Of a stretch of 61,719 nucleotides of DNA, positions 8,778 through 17,311 are shown in pieces. The DNA is from Flavobacteriaceae bacterium. Its GTDB lineage: Bacteria; Bacteroidota; Bacteroidia; Flavobacteriales; Flavobacteriaceae. The stretch covers positions 1 through 61,719 of the forward strand of contig JAQWNN010000020.1 of NCBI GenBank assembly GCA_029268555.1, read 5' to 3'. Within the stretch, counting starts at the first letter, position 1, and every line of letters begins with the position of its first letter. Position numbers and translations under genes: made by a program. Below the pieces are notes generated by a model. The model worked only from the letters and a program-made list of their open reading frames with translations, had not been told where the DNA came from and made no database searches.

Positions 8778-9890
8778 ATGGAAAATACAATTTTCAAATT
8801 TATTTTTACTCTTTCTTTAATTGTCTCTTGTGGGGACTCAACAAGTAATCTAAAAGTAAAAGGAACCACAGATTTAGAAAATGGTAGTAAAATATTTCAC
8901 GTTGTCGCAGATACTAATAACCAGCCTAAAGTCCTAGATACGCTAATTGTTAATGAAGGTGAGTTTAGTTTGATTACTGAAAACGAATTTCCCAATATCC
9001 ATTTTCTAAAAATTGAAGGACTACAAGGAACTTTTCCTTTTATTGCTGAAAAGGGTACAATTTTAATCGAGTTATTAAAAGACAATCTAGATTCTTCAAA
9101 AGCAAATGGCACTGTATCTAATGATGATTTTATGCAGTATAAATCTGAAACAAAAGTATACATTACTTCTCTTAATGCAATAGGGAATGATCTGCAACAA
9201 GCGGTAATTTTAAAAGATTCACTACTGGCTGACGATTTGAGGGACCAATATCAAGATGTTAGAGATCAGATTCAGGAATATGAATTAAATTTTCTTAAAT
9301 CGGCACCAAATTCATTTATATCAATTTTAATTTTGGAGCGTTTTATAGCAAATAATGCCATTCAAATTTCAGAAGCAAAAGAATTATTCGAGGGCTTTAG
9401 TAAACGAATAAAGAATACCCCTTCAGGTAAATCTGTTGGAGAAATTTTAAATCAAAGTCCAAAAGCTGAGGTTGGGCAGATAGCACCCTTTTTTGAAGGA
9501 CCTAACCCAGAAGGTGAAAGATTCAATTTAGAAGATAAATTAGGAAAAGTAACTATAATTGATTTTTGGGCAAGTTGGTGTAGACCTTGTCGTGTAGAAA
9601 ATCCCAATCTTGTTCGTATGTTCAACAAACACAAAAAGAATGGTCTACAAATTGTTGGTGTTTCTCTCGACCAAACCAAACCAAAATGGGTTCAGGCAAT
9701 TGCTGACGACGGATTAACATGGGAACATGTTTCTAATCTCAAATTTTGGAATGATCCAATTGCTAAACTATATCAGATATCAGCTATTCCAGCAACTTTT
9801 ATTTTAGACGAAAATGGAGTAATTCTTACCCGAAACCTAAGAGGACTTCAACTTGAACAAAAGATCGAAGAATTGTTTAGCTCAATGTAA
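8778..9890 (+). CDS. TlpA-like thioredoxin lipoprotein (DUF4369 plus redoxin domain)
   Basis: Predicted periplasmic or outer-membrane-anchored thiol-disulfide oxidoreductase. From the ATG at 8778 the protein is 370 residues and begins MENTIFKFIFTLSLIVSCGDS, a lipoprotein signal with lipobox LIVSC. Residues about 25-125 resemble the DUF4369 beta domain often found in Bacteroidota TlpA proteins. The thioredoxin domain starts near residue 235 and carries the active site WASWCRPCR, followed later by a cis-Pro segment SAIPATFILDENG. The longer ORF-track start (8763) would add MILKS ahead of the signal and falls too close to the predicted promoter. Partners cannot be inferred from the context. Confidence 0.88.
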   Translation: MENTIFKFIFTLSLIVSCGDSTSNLKVKGTTDLENGSKIFHVVADTNNQPKVLDTLIVNEGEFSLITENEFPNIHFLKIEGLQGTFPFIAEKGTILIELLKDNLDSSKANGTVSNDDFMQYKSETKVYITSLNAIGNDLQQAVILKDSLLADDLRDQYQDVRDQIQEYELNFLKSAPNSFISILILERFIANNAIQISEAKELFEGFSKRIKNTPSGKSVGEILNQSPKAEVGQIAPFFEGPNPEGERFNLEDKLGKVTIIDFWASWCRPCRVENPNLVRMFNKHKKNGLQIVGVSLDQTKPKWVQAIADDGLTWEHVSNLKFWNDPIAKLYQISAIPATFILDENGVILTRNLRGLQLEQKIEELFSSM

Positions 9891-9891
9891 A

Positions 9892-10545
9892 TTAAGTTTG
9901 TTTCCTGAACAATAAAACTCCTCCAACAACAATAGTCATACTTAATACACTTAGCATAAAAACTGAATTGTAAATTACATCAGGCATAACCAATAAAGTG
10001 ATTATAACTCCTCCTAATGCTCCACCAAAATGTGCAGCGTGGCCTATCCTATCATTTTGAGTTTTCATACCATATAAAGTATATAATAAATAACCAATTC
10101 CAAAAAGATAGCCAGGAATTGGGATTGGAATTAAAAAAAACATAAGTTCAATATCTGGATATAATAAAAGAGCACTGAATAAAATTCCTGTTACCGCACC
10201 ACTCGCTCCAACTGCTGAGTAATGATTATCTTTAAAATGAAAGTAATAACATAGAAAATTTCCTGCTAAAAGGCTACCTGTAAAGAGTAATAAAAATGTG
10301 ATTGTACCTAATATTCCAACGACAATATCCACAAAAAAATAAAATGTGAACATATTAAAAAGTATATGGTTAGTGTTAACATGAAGAAATCCTGAAGAAA
10401 GTAATCTATAATATTCACCAGTTTTTATACTACCTATGTTAAAACGATATTTTTCGAAAAAAGTATCGTTTTTAAAACCAATGAAGGTAAATATAACATT
10501 CAATCCAATAATCAGTAAACCTGCAGGAGGAAAGCTTTCTAACAT
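9892..10545 (-). CDS. Rhomboid family intramembrane serine protease
   Basis: A 217-residue polytopic membrane protein. The catalytic Ser lies in GASGAVTGI and the catalytic His in HAAHFGGALGG, which are the two hallmark motifs of rhomboid proteases. The N-terminal half contains SSGFLHVNTNHILFNMFTFYFF, the usual H-x-x-x-N segment in TM2. About six hydrophobic segments are visible, consistent with the bacterial 6-TM form. It follows the ALDH7 gene after 19 bp in the same direction, so it may be read through from the lysine cluster, but a functional link is not implied. Substrates are unknown. Confidence 0.92.
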   Translation of the reverse strand: MLESFPPAGLLIIGLNVIFTFIGFKNDTFFEKYRFNIGSIKTGEYYRLLSSGFLHVNTNHILFNMFTFYFFVDIVVGILGTITFLLLFTGSLLAGNFLCYYFHFKDNHYSAVGASGAVTGILFSALLLYPDIELMFFLIPIPIPGYLFGIGYLLYTLYGMKTQNDRIGHAAHFGGALGGVIITLLVMPDVIYNSVFMLSVLSMTIVVGGVLLFRKQT

Positions 10546-10564
10546 AAAATTTAAATAAAGTTAA

Positions 10565-12100
10565 TTAAATATCAAAAATAATTCCTTGGGATAAAGGAAG
10601 TTTTTTAGAATAGTTTATAGTGTTTGTTTGTCTTCGCATGTAGGCTTTCCAGGCATCTGATCCACTTTCGCGTCCACCTCCAGTTTCTTTTTCACCTCCA
10701 AAGGCTCCTCCAATTTCAGCACCAGATGTACCGATATTTATGTTGGCAATCCCACAGTCACTACCCCAATGTGCTAAAAAGGTTTCGGTCTCATTTATGT
10801 TCAGTGACATGATGGAAGAAGACAATCCTTGTTTGACTTCGTTTTGTATAGCTATTGCCTCTTCAACACCGCCATCGTATTTCATAATGAAAAGAATAGG
10901 CGCAAAGGTTTCCTGATGCACTATAGCAGCATCATGATCGATAATCACGACAGCTGGTTTTACATAACATCTACTTTCATAACCGTTACCATCTAATATT
11001 TCTCCAGGTACAAGCCACTTCCCTCCCTCTGCTTCAGCTTGAGCCAAAGCATTGGTATAAATTTTTACGGCATCCTCATCAATTAGTGGTCCTACATGAT
11101 TGTTTTCATCTAAGGGATTACCTATTCGCAATTGGGAATATGCTTTTTTAATACTCTTAGTAAAGGAATTGAAAATAGTTTCATGAACAATTATTCTTCG
11201 CGTAGAAGTACAGCGCTGTCCGCAAGTACCCACAGCACCAAACACAGCTGCCCTCATTGCAGTATCTAAATCAGCACTGGGCGTAATAATCATAGCGTTA
11301 TTCCCCCCTAGCTCTAATAAAGATTTTCCTAATCTAGCTCCTACACGTTGGGCTACATCCTTCCCCATTCTAGTAGATCCAGTAGCAGAAATCAATGCAA
11401 TGCGATGATCTTCAGTCATCCATTTTCCAATATCTGCGCCTCCTGATAAAATGGTTGATATTCCTTCAGGAAGTTTATTGTCATTCAATACTTCAGTAAC
11501 GATATTTTGACAGGCGATACCGCATAGTGGTGTTTTTTCACTAGGTTTCCAGATACATACATTTCCACAAACCCAAGCTAAAGCAACATTCCAGCTCCAC
11601 ACGGCCACTGGAAAGTTGAATGCAGAAATGATTCCTACTACACCTAAGGGATGGTATTGTTCATAGAGACGATGCAGTGGACGCTCAGAAGTCATGGTAA
11701 ATCCGTGCAATTGTCTTGAAAGGCCCACCGCAAAATCACAGATATCGATCATTTCCTGAACCTCACCCAGACCTTCTTGAAGTGACTTCCCCATTTCCCA
11801 AGACACCAATTGACCCAAGGCCTCTTTTTTCTCACGAAGCTTATTACCAAACTGACGGACCATTTCTCCTCTTTTAGGTGCAGGGATTTTCTGAAAAGTT
11901 AAATAGGCTTGTTCCGCTTTAGTAACGGCATTTTCATAATCCTCTACTCCAGCGACTTGAACGGTCCCAAGTAAACTTCCATCAACAGGACTGTAAGAAT
12001 CAATGGATATTCCTGATCCGTACCATAATCCTCCAGAATGGCATCCCATTTGACTAGGTTCTACATTCAATTCATTAAGTAATGTGTTGATTTGTTTCAT
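10565..12100 (-). CDS. amaB: Aldehyde dehydrogenase family 7, 2-aminoadipate-6-semialdehyde dehydrogenase
   Basis: A 511-residue NAD(P)-dependent aldehyde dehydrogenase. ELGGNNAMI contains the general-base Glu region and GTCGQRCTSTRR the catalytic Cys. The Asn-Asn in GGNNA and the flow of the sequence are those of ALDH7/antiquitin, which oxidises L-2-aminoadipate 6-semialdehyde (or its cyclic form) to 2-aminoadipate. The two genes upstream encode a lysine 6-dehydrogenase/saccharopine dehydrogenase-like protein and a DUF1338 (HglS) protein, which strongly supports lysine catabolism as the role. It begins 2 bp after the hglS stop. Assignment to ALDH7 is firm; substrate is inferred from family and context. 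Confidence 0.9.
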   Translation of the reverse strand: MKQINTLLNELNVEPSQMGCHSGGLWYGSGISIDSYSPVDGSLLGTVQVAGVEDYENAVTKAEQAYLTFQKIPAPKRGEMVRQFGNKLREKKEALGQLVSWEMGKSLQEGLGEVQEMIDICDFAVGLSRQLHGFTMTSERPLHRLYEQYHPLGVVGIISAFNFPVAVWSWNVALAWVCGNVCIWKPSEKTPLCGIACQNIVTEVLNDNKLPEGISTILSGGADIGKWMTEDHRIALISATGSTRMGKDVAQRVGARLGKSLLELGGNNAMIITPSADLDTAMRAAVFGAVGTCGQRCTSTRRIIVHETIFNSFTKSIKKAYSQLRIGNPLDENNHVGPLIDEDAVKIYTNALAQAEAEGGKWLVPGEILDGNGYESRCYVKPAVVIIDHDAAIVHQETFAPILFIMKYDGGVEEAIAIQNEVKQGLSSSIMSLNINETETFLAHWGSDCGIANINIGTSGAEIGGAFGGEKETGGGRESGSDAWKAYMRRQTNTINYSKKLPLSQGIIFDI

Positions 12101-12102
12101 GT

Positions 12103-13008
12103 TTATTTTATTAATTGAGAGGTAAATGTGCTTTCAAATATTTTATCTGCGTTCGCAGTTTCAAAACCCTCTCTTCGATGTTTTCGTTTTAAATTTGAAT
12201 GGTCTAGATCCGCAAACTCAGGTAATACATTTCGTTCAGCAAATTCTATATAACTACCAGCAATTTTTTTTATTTCTCCTTCTGTAAAGATAGCTTCTAC
12301 TTGGTTGGCAATAGAACTTGATTGCCTGAGTAAACCATCCTTGCTTATTTTAATTTCGCCTCCAGAATCATTTAATTTTATTCCGATAGATTTTAAAAAT
12401 ATATTGAATGCTTCGAGGGTATTATATTCTTGTGGGAGATCATGTACACTTATCGTATAATGGTTTAAATAATAGCGGTTATAAATAACCCAAGCTGCAT
12501 ATTCACTTTCAGTAAGTAAGATTTCATAATCATCTTTTGAAGGCAAAACCCATAATGGTGCTTGGAAAAAGTCAGCTACTTGCTTAACATCATTTAAATT
12601 CAATAAATCTACAGGGTCAGAAGTCACACTTTTAGTATATTTTTTGATTACTTGTTGTGCAGAAGCTGAAAGTAATTGAACTTTAAGTTCGCTTATAAAT
12701 ACTCTTGGGAGATCTGAGCTTGGTGGAGCATACCAATAAGCATCAAGTTTTTTTGCTTTAAAATGATAAAAATCCATTCGTGTGTACCCATGAGCCAAAA
12801 AGATTTTTTCAAATGATGTAATGCCTAGATTTGGGACCCCCATGGTGCGGAAGGCGATATGATCATTCACTACTCCGGTCTGATCATTGACCATAGCTCT
12901 TTCAATCATGGCCTCCGTAATTTTTCGAACATCGGGAACTCGTTCTTCATAGACATCGAAAAGAGCTTCTAATATTTGAGTCATCTTAGTACTGTTTTTG
13001 AATTTCAT
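12103..13008 (-). CDS. hglS: DUF1338 protein, 2-oxoadipate dioxygenase/decarboxylase (HglS-like)
   Basis: A 301-residue DUF1338 protein. HglS of Pseudomonas putida is an Fe(II) enzyme that converts 2-oxoadipate to D-2-hydroxyglutarate during lysine breakdown. The first part shows the family pattern VVNDHIAFRTMG, whose His is the expected first metal ligand. A second His-containing stretch (LNHYTISVHDL) and a later Glu (SYIEFAER) are good candidates for the other ligands, although I cannot place them by alignment. The protein is shorter than the roughly 460-residue P. putida enzyme and nearer to the compact DUF1338 forms. It lies between lysine dehydrogenase-like and ALDH7 genes. A 2-aminoadipate aminotransferase and a D-2-hydroxyglutarate dehydrogenase would be needed elsewhere. 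Confidence 0.82.
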   Translation of the reverse strand: MKFKNSTKMTQILEALFDVYEERVPDVRKITEAMIERAMVNDQTGVVNDHIAFRTMGVPNLGITSFEKIFLAHGYTRMDFYHFKAKKLDAYWYAPPSSDLPRVFISELKVQLLSASAQQVIKKYTKSVTSDPVDLLNLNDVKQVADFFQAPLWVLPSKDDYEILLTESEYAAWVIYNRYYLNHYTISVHDLPQEYNTLEAFNIFLKSIGIKLNDSGGEIKISKDGLLRQSSSIANQVEAIFTEGEIKKIAGSYIEFAERNVLPEFADLDHSNLKRKHRREGFETANADKIFESTFTSQLIK

Positions 13009-13026
13009 TGAAGGTAAATTTGATAT

Positions 13027-14097
13027 TTAGGTTAAAAATAAACTTCCTGTGGTAGTTTTCAAGAATTTATCAAAAGGAATTTCTTCCTGCTTTAAAAATC
13101 CCTTTTGAGGTAGTTTTTTAGAAGCAACCATTTCGATTACAGCAACTATGGAGGCTGCAGTAGTCCAAGAAATAGCACGCCACTTCTTGCCTCTGATTTC
13201 AATAGGATAGAATGCCTTATAATATTCTTTTCGAGAAAGTATACCATTTTGTATTCCTTCTACAATAGCATAGACATAAACGACATCTTCTTCTACTGGT
13301 GGTTTAGCATTGCTTAAGATACGCTCTAACTGATCTTTGTCATCTTTTAAAATAAGTTCATAAATTAAAAATTTCATTAGCTTACCATGTCCTGGATAAC
13401 GTATAGTTTTATAATTCAATGTATCCACTTTTCCTTCAAAAGTTTCACAAAGAGTTCCCAATCCTCCTGATGTTGTAAAAGCTTCAAATTCTTGTCCTTC
13501 TATGTTGATGTATTCAAAGCCTTCTAAGGAAGAGACAAGCTTTCTTTTGCCATTGTGAATTGCTTCAGCATCATTTATGTATTCATTGATTACCCCATGA
13601 GGAGACCAAGTGAAAGAATAAGCCATTTGTCCATTAGGATATCTTGGAAGAGCTCCGACACGGAGTTCTATATCACGTAAAGAATCGAAAGATACGCATA
13701 AATCATTACCAACAATCCCAATAAAACCAGGTGCTAATCCACACTGTGGTGCAAGTATATTTTTAGATGTTGAGTGAAGTCCTTGAATAAATTTCGTTGT
13801 TGAAACATCTTCAGTTAAATCAAAATAGTGAACCCCCAAATCGTGTGCAAGCTTTACAATAATTTTATTTAAATAATAAGGAAGTGCAGAAACAACAGCA
13901 TCATGTAATAAAATTTCTTTTTGAAGATATTTTATATTTGTAACATCAGCCTGCACAAATTCAAACGGATAATCATAATCGTAATAAGGTTTTTTATTAT
14001 CTAATGCTTTTACTTTAAAATTTTTACTCAATAGAATCCCAACAAGACTACCAACTTTGCCAATTCCTAACATTAATATTTTTTCCATATATAACAA
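13027..14097 (-). CDS. Lysine 6-dehydrogenase / saccharopine dehydrogenase-like protein
   Basis: A 356-residue NAD(P)-binding protein with an N-terminal Rossmann motif (MLGIGKVGSLVG). The catalytic half has CGLAPGFIGIVGNDL, EAFTTSGGLGTL and YKTIRYPGHGK, which match my memory of L-lysine 6-dehydrogenase of Geobacillus and the saccharopine dehydrogenase superfamily. Lysine 6-dehydrogenase makes 2-aminoadipate 6-semialdehyde directly from lysine; saccharopine dehydrogenase makes it from saccharopine. No lysine-ketoglutarate reductase domain is visible, which favours the direct enzyme or a separate LKR elsewhere. First gene of the lysine cluster. Translation from the second Met (MEKILMLG) is more natural than MLYMEK. 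Confidence 0.8.
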   Translation of the reverse strand: MLYMEKILMLGIGKVGSLVGILLSKNFKVKALDNKKPYYDYDYPFEFVQADVTNIKYLQKEILLHDAVVSALPYYLNKIIVKLAHDLGVHYFDLTEDVSTTKFIQGLHSTSKNILAPQCGLAPGFIGIVGNDLCVSFDSLRDIELRVGALPRYPNGQMAYSFTWSPHGVINEYINDAEAIHNGKRKLVSSLEGFEYINIEGQEFEAFTTSGGLGTLCETFEGKVDTLNYKTIRYPGHGKLMKFLIYELILKDDKDQLERILSNAKPPVEEDVVYVYAIVEGIQNGILSRKEYYKAFYPIEIRGKKWRAISWTTAASIVAVIEMVASKKLPQKGFLKQEEIPFDKFLKTTTGSLFLT

Positions 14098-14124
14098 ATT
14101 ATATTATTTATGTTTTATTCATAA

Positions 14125-14132
14125 CAAAAATA
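14125..14132 (-). promoter_or_regulatory. Candidate -7 promoter element of the lysine cluster
   Basis: The minus strand reads TATTTTTG, an exact TANNTTTG match, about 28 bp upstream of the first start codon of the three-gene cluster. No -33 TTTG was found at the usual distance. Confidence 0.4.
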
Positions 14133-14212
14133 CGAAGACTTATAGAAATTTGAAGTTAAAGTGAAAAGATTGAATAAAAAGTTTTAAACAATTATAATGG
14201 TTTAAAAAGAAC

Positions 14213-14220
14213 TAAATTTG
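14213..14220 (+). promoter_or_regulatory. Candidate -7 promoter element for the LpxL-like gene
   Basis: TAAATTTG is an exact TANNTTTG match 17 bp before the GTG start. With the opposing element at 14125-14132 it makes the 140-bp spacer a divergent promoter region. Confidence 0.4.
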
Positions 14221-14237
14221 AATTTTAAAATTGCTCT

Positions 14238-15122
14238 GTGAATGCCTTAATTTATTGCCTCGCATATCCTATACTATACATTATATCAAGATTACCATTT
14301 TTACTTTTATATATCCTTTCAGATGGTCTTTGCTTTATAATTTACCGTGTTTTTGGATATAGAAAAAAGGTGGTTCGTTCAAATTTGAAACTCACTTTTC
14401 CTAATTTAAACAAAAATGACTGTCGAGATATAGAAAGGAATTTTTATGGACATCTTGTTGACTTATTTTTAGAAATTATCAAATCCATGAGTATGAAAAA
14501 GCATGAGATGCTGGAACGTTTTCATGTTAAAAACATTGAGGTATTGACTCAATTTGAAAAAGAAGGGCGTTCAGCCTTTATTACTTGTGGTCATTATGCT
14601 AGCTGGGAGTGGATGATGTCTTTAGGTTATCATATGAGCCATTCAGGTTACGGAATTTACCGACCTATTAAGAACCCTTATTTTGATCGATTAATTAATC
14701 AAATTAGAAATCGTCATGACGCCTTTATGATTCCACAAAAGATAGCCGCTGATATTATTCGTGATAAGGAAAAAAAAAATGAACGAGGTGTGTATGGTTT
14801 TGCAAGTGATCAATCCCCTCGTCTTTCTTCTAAATCGTATTGGAGAACTTTTATGGGAATTAATGTGCCAGTTTTTACTGGAGCAGAACGTCTGGCCAGA
14901 GAATTAAATATTCCCGTAGTTTTTGGTAAAATAAGAAGGGTTAAACGCGGTTATTACGAGTTAGAGTTTAAGATTATTTCAAATCAATCAAAAGATACTC
15001 CCCAAAATCATATTACAGATATTTATACCGAATTGTTAGAGCTGCAAATTAGAGAGGAACCTTCTCAATACTTTTGGACACACAAACGCTTTAAACATGC
15101 AAGGCTTAAAAAAGGGCTTTAA
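14238..15122 (+). CDS. LpxL/HtrB-like lysophospholipid or lipid A acyltransferase
   Basis: A 294-residue membrane-associated acyltransferase. It begins with a hydrophobic segment (IYCLAYPILYIISRLPFLLLYILSDG), followed by VVRSNLKLTFPN, a family signature. TCGHYASWEWMMS carries the catalytic His of the HxxxxE-type site found in LpxL-type enzymes. Later blocks GVYGFASDQSP and FFWTHKRFKH-like YFWTHKRFKHA are typical of Bacteroidota members. The likely role is adding a secondary acyl chain to lipid A; other lipid acceptors cannot be excluded. The start is GTG at 14238 and no in-frame ATG fits better. The 3' end overlaps the convergent glmM by 17 bp. Confidence 0.87.
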   Translation: MNALIYCLAYPILYIISRLPFLLLYILSDGLCFIIYRVFGYRKKVVRSNLKLTFPNLNKNDCRDIERNFYGHLVDLFLEIIKSMSMKKHEMLERFHVKNIEVLTQFEKEGRSAFITCGHYASWEWMMSLGYHMSHSGYGIYRPIKNPYFDRLINQIRNRHDAFMIPQKIAADIIRDKEKKNERGVYGFASDQSPRLSSKSYWRTFMGINVPVFTGAERLARELNIPVVFGKIRRVKRGYYELEFKIISNQSKDTPQNHITDIYTELLELQIREEPSQYFWTHKRFKHARLKKGL

Positions 15123-16485
15123 TCTCTTTGTAAAATTCTGCAGCTAAAGCATCAGCCTCCTTTTGTGTTTTTGCTTCGGTATAAATTCGTATGATGGGTT
15201 CTGTGTTGGATTTTCTTAGATGTATCCAGCTTTGCTCAAAGTCAATTTTCAAACCGTCAACAGAATTAACTCGTTCATTAGAATAATTGTGTTCTAGGTC
15301 TTTCAAAATTTTATTCACATCAGTGCCTTTTTGTAAGCTAATTTTATTTTTACTCATATAATAATTAGAATAAGAAGCTTTGAGTACGGAAACAGGGACT
15401 TTTCGCTCAACTAATAGGGATAAAAACAATACAACGCCAACTAAGGCATCTCTTCCATAATGAGATTCAGGATAGATCACTCCACCATTACCTTCACCAC
15501 CAATAACGGCATTTGATTTTTTCATCTCAGCAACTACATTCACTTCTCCAACTGCACTCGCAGTATGGTTTTGCCCATATGATTTAGCGAGATCAGCCAA
15601 GGCTCTTGTTGAGGATAAATTGGAGACTGTTGAGCCGGGATTTTTTCCTAAAATGAAGTCAGCACATGCAACTAAGGTATATTCTTCTCCAAATAATTCT
15701 CCTTTTTCATCTACAAAAACAAGACGATCCACGTCCGGATCAACTGCAATTCCAAAATCAGCTTGGTGGATCACTACGGCTTCACATAAATCGGTCAAAT
15801 GCTCTTTTAAAGGCTCAGGGTTGTGAGGAAAATCTCCATTAGGCTCACAATGTATCCTAATTACATCAAGACCCAGCGAATCAAGCAAGGCGGGAATGGC
15901 GATTCCTCCAGATGAATTAACCCCATCAACAACAACTTTAAATGAAGTTTTTTTTATTTTATCTGTCAATGCGTATTTCATTACCAAGCAGTATTTTATA
16001 TGCTTTTCTATGGCGTTATTATGATTACTAATTTTCCCCAAATCTTCAATCGAAGCATATTCAAAAGATTCATTAGCGGCATAATCCAAAACTTGTGCCC
16101 CATCCTCTGCATCTATAAACTCTCCTTTTTTATTCAATAATTTTAATGCATTCCAGTGTTTCGGATTGTGACTTGCAGTCAACATAATACCACCGTGTGC
16201 ACTTTCCATCGGAACTAAAAGTGCAACTGTTGGGGTTGTTGACAATCCTAAATCAATCACATTAACACCCATACCTATTAGTGTTTCATTCACTAAGGCA
16301 TGAACCATTGAACCTGAAATTCTAGCATCTCTACCTGTTACCACAGTCAACTTTCCTCTTTGGGCTAAGGTCAGCCATTGAGCATAAGCACTCGTATATC
16401 GGACTATATCTAAAGGACTTAGATTTGATCCAGATTTACCTCCAATTGTACCACGAATTCCTGAGATTGATTTTATTAATGCCAT
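15106..16485 (-). CDS. glmM: Phosphoglucosamine mutase-like phosphohexomutase
   Basis: Interconverts glucosamine-6-phosphate and glucosamine-1-phosphate for UDP-GlcNAc synthesis. The 459 residues include the active-site phosphoserine motif TASHNPKHWNALKLLN, the metal loop DPDVDRLVF, the sugar-binding GGEGNGG, and the phosphate-binding RKSNTEPIIRIYTE near the C-terminus. The EGNGG loop is that of PGM/PMM/GlmM enzymes; in Flavobacteriia this paralogue is annotated as GlmM, but phosphomannomutase activity cannot be excluded. The start MALIKSISGIRGTIGG at 16485 is canonical. It is divergent from acpH across a 235-bp AT-rich gap. Confidence 0.88.
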   Translation of the reverse strand: MALIKSISGIRGTIGGKSGSNLSPLDIVRYTSAYAQWLTLAQRGKLTVVTGRDARISGSMVHALVNETLIGMGVNVIDLGLSTTPTVALLVPMESAHGGIMLTASHNPKHWNALKLLNKKGEFIDAEDGAQVLDYAANESFEYASIEDLGKISNHNNAIEKHIKYCLVMKYALTDKIKKTSFKVVVDGVNSSGGIAIPALLDSLGLDVIRIHCEPNGDFPHNPEPLKEHLTDLCEAVVIHQADFGIAVDPDVDRLVFVDEKGELFGEEYTLVACADFILGKNPGSTVSNLSSTRALADLAKSYGQNHTASAVGEVNVVAEMKKSNAVIGGEGNGGVIYPESHYGRDALVGVVLFLSLLVERKVPVSVLKASYSNYYMSKNKISLQKGTDVNKILKDLEHNYSNERVNSVDGLKIDFEQSWIHLRKSNTEPIIRIYTEAKTQKEADALAAEFYKEIKALF

Positions 16486-16720
16486 TAAATTTTATTTTAA
16501 TCAATCTTGCTAAGTTAAAAGATTCAAAACTTAGAAATTGAATTCAGTATTTATTATTTTTTATAAAATTAGTTATATTGATTAGATTGAGAGCATTTAA
16601 TTTAAAGTCTAAATCTTTTTAATTTATTAGTTTAATAATTGATAGAAGTATATTTTTAAGTTTACACTTAATAACTATCTTGGTTTATTTGAAATTAGAT
16701 ATATATTAGTTAAAAATCTA
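16486..16720. other. AT-rich divergent intergenic region, longest gap in the window
   Basis: The gap between glmM (minus) and acpH (plus) is 235 bp and very AT rich. No tRNA, terminator or exact TANNTTTG element was recognised, and no ORF with family resemblance was seen. It presumably holds both promoters. Confidence 0.4.
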
Positions 16721-17311
16721 TTGTTTTTGAATTTTTTGGCTCATGTATTTTTATCCGGTGATGACTTTCCCCTTGCTGTTGGTAATCTAATTGCTGATCA
16801 AGTAAAGGTAAAAGAAGTTCAAAACTATCCTATCCAGATTCAAAACGGAATTAGACTCCACAGGGCTATAGACCATTTCACAGACACACATCCCCTTTTC
16901 AAAGAATGTGTAACTGAACTTTTTCCAATCTATAGACATTACAGTAGAGTTATTGTTGATATGTATTTTGATCATTTTTTGGCAGTGCATTGGAATAGCT
17001 TTCATCCACTAACATTAAAAGATTTTTCAACCTTATTTTATAATCGATTAAGAAATTCTGATGTTGAATTTTCAGATAAGCTCAATCGATTCATAGATTC
17101 ATTAATCACTTTCAATTGGTTTGAGCAGTACAGAAGTGTTGAGGGGTTAAAAAACATAATGACTCATATGGATAAGCGTACTAGATTTAATTCAAATTTT
17201 GGAAAATCAACTGCCGAATTAATTCAAAAATATTCCTATTTTGAAAATCAATTCTTAAAGTTCATTAAACCCATAATTACTTTTAGTAAATTAAAAGCAT
17301 CTCAACTATGA
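16721..17311 (+). CDS. acpH: Acyl carrier protein phosphodiesterase-like protein
   Basis: A 196-residue DUF479 protein related to E. coli AcpH, which removes the 4'-phosphopantetheine arm from holo-ACP. The N-terminus NFLAHVFLSGDDFPLAVGNLIAD and the block GIRLHRAIDHFTDTHP are the family hallmarks, with the conserved His and Asp residues of the HD-like fold; IVDMYFDHFLAVHW follows. No ATG precedes the homology, so the start is TTG, either at 16721 or at 16727 (LNFLAH). It ends with an ATGA overlap onto ggt, so the two are translationally coupled although functionally unrelated as far as known. Confidence 0.88.
   Translation: MFLNFLAHVFLSGDDFPLAVGNLIADQVKVKEVQNYPIQIQNGIRLHRAIDHFTDTHPLFKECVTELFPIYRHYSRVIVDMYFDHFLAVHWNSFHPLTLKDFSTLFYNRLRNSDVEFSDKLNRFIDSLITFNWFEQYRSVEGLKNIMTHMDKRTRFNSNFGKSTAELIQKYSYFENQFLKFIKPIITFSKLKASQL

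Noticed and set aside
15620-15826. Plus-strand ORF within glmM
   Set aside because: Antisense to the conserved metal loop region of glmM; serine- and proline-rich by reading the complement of a conserved gene.
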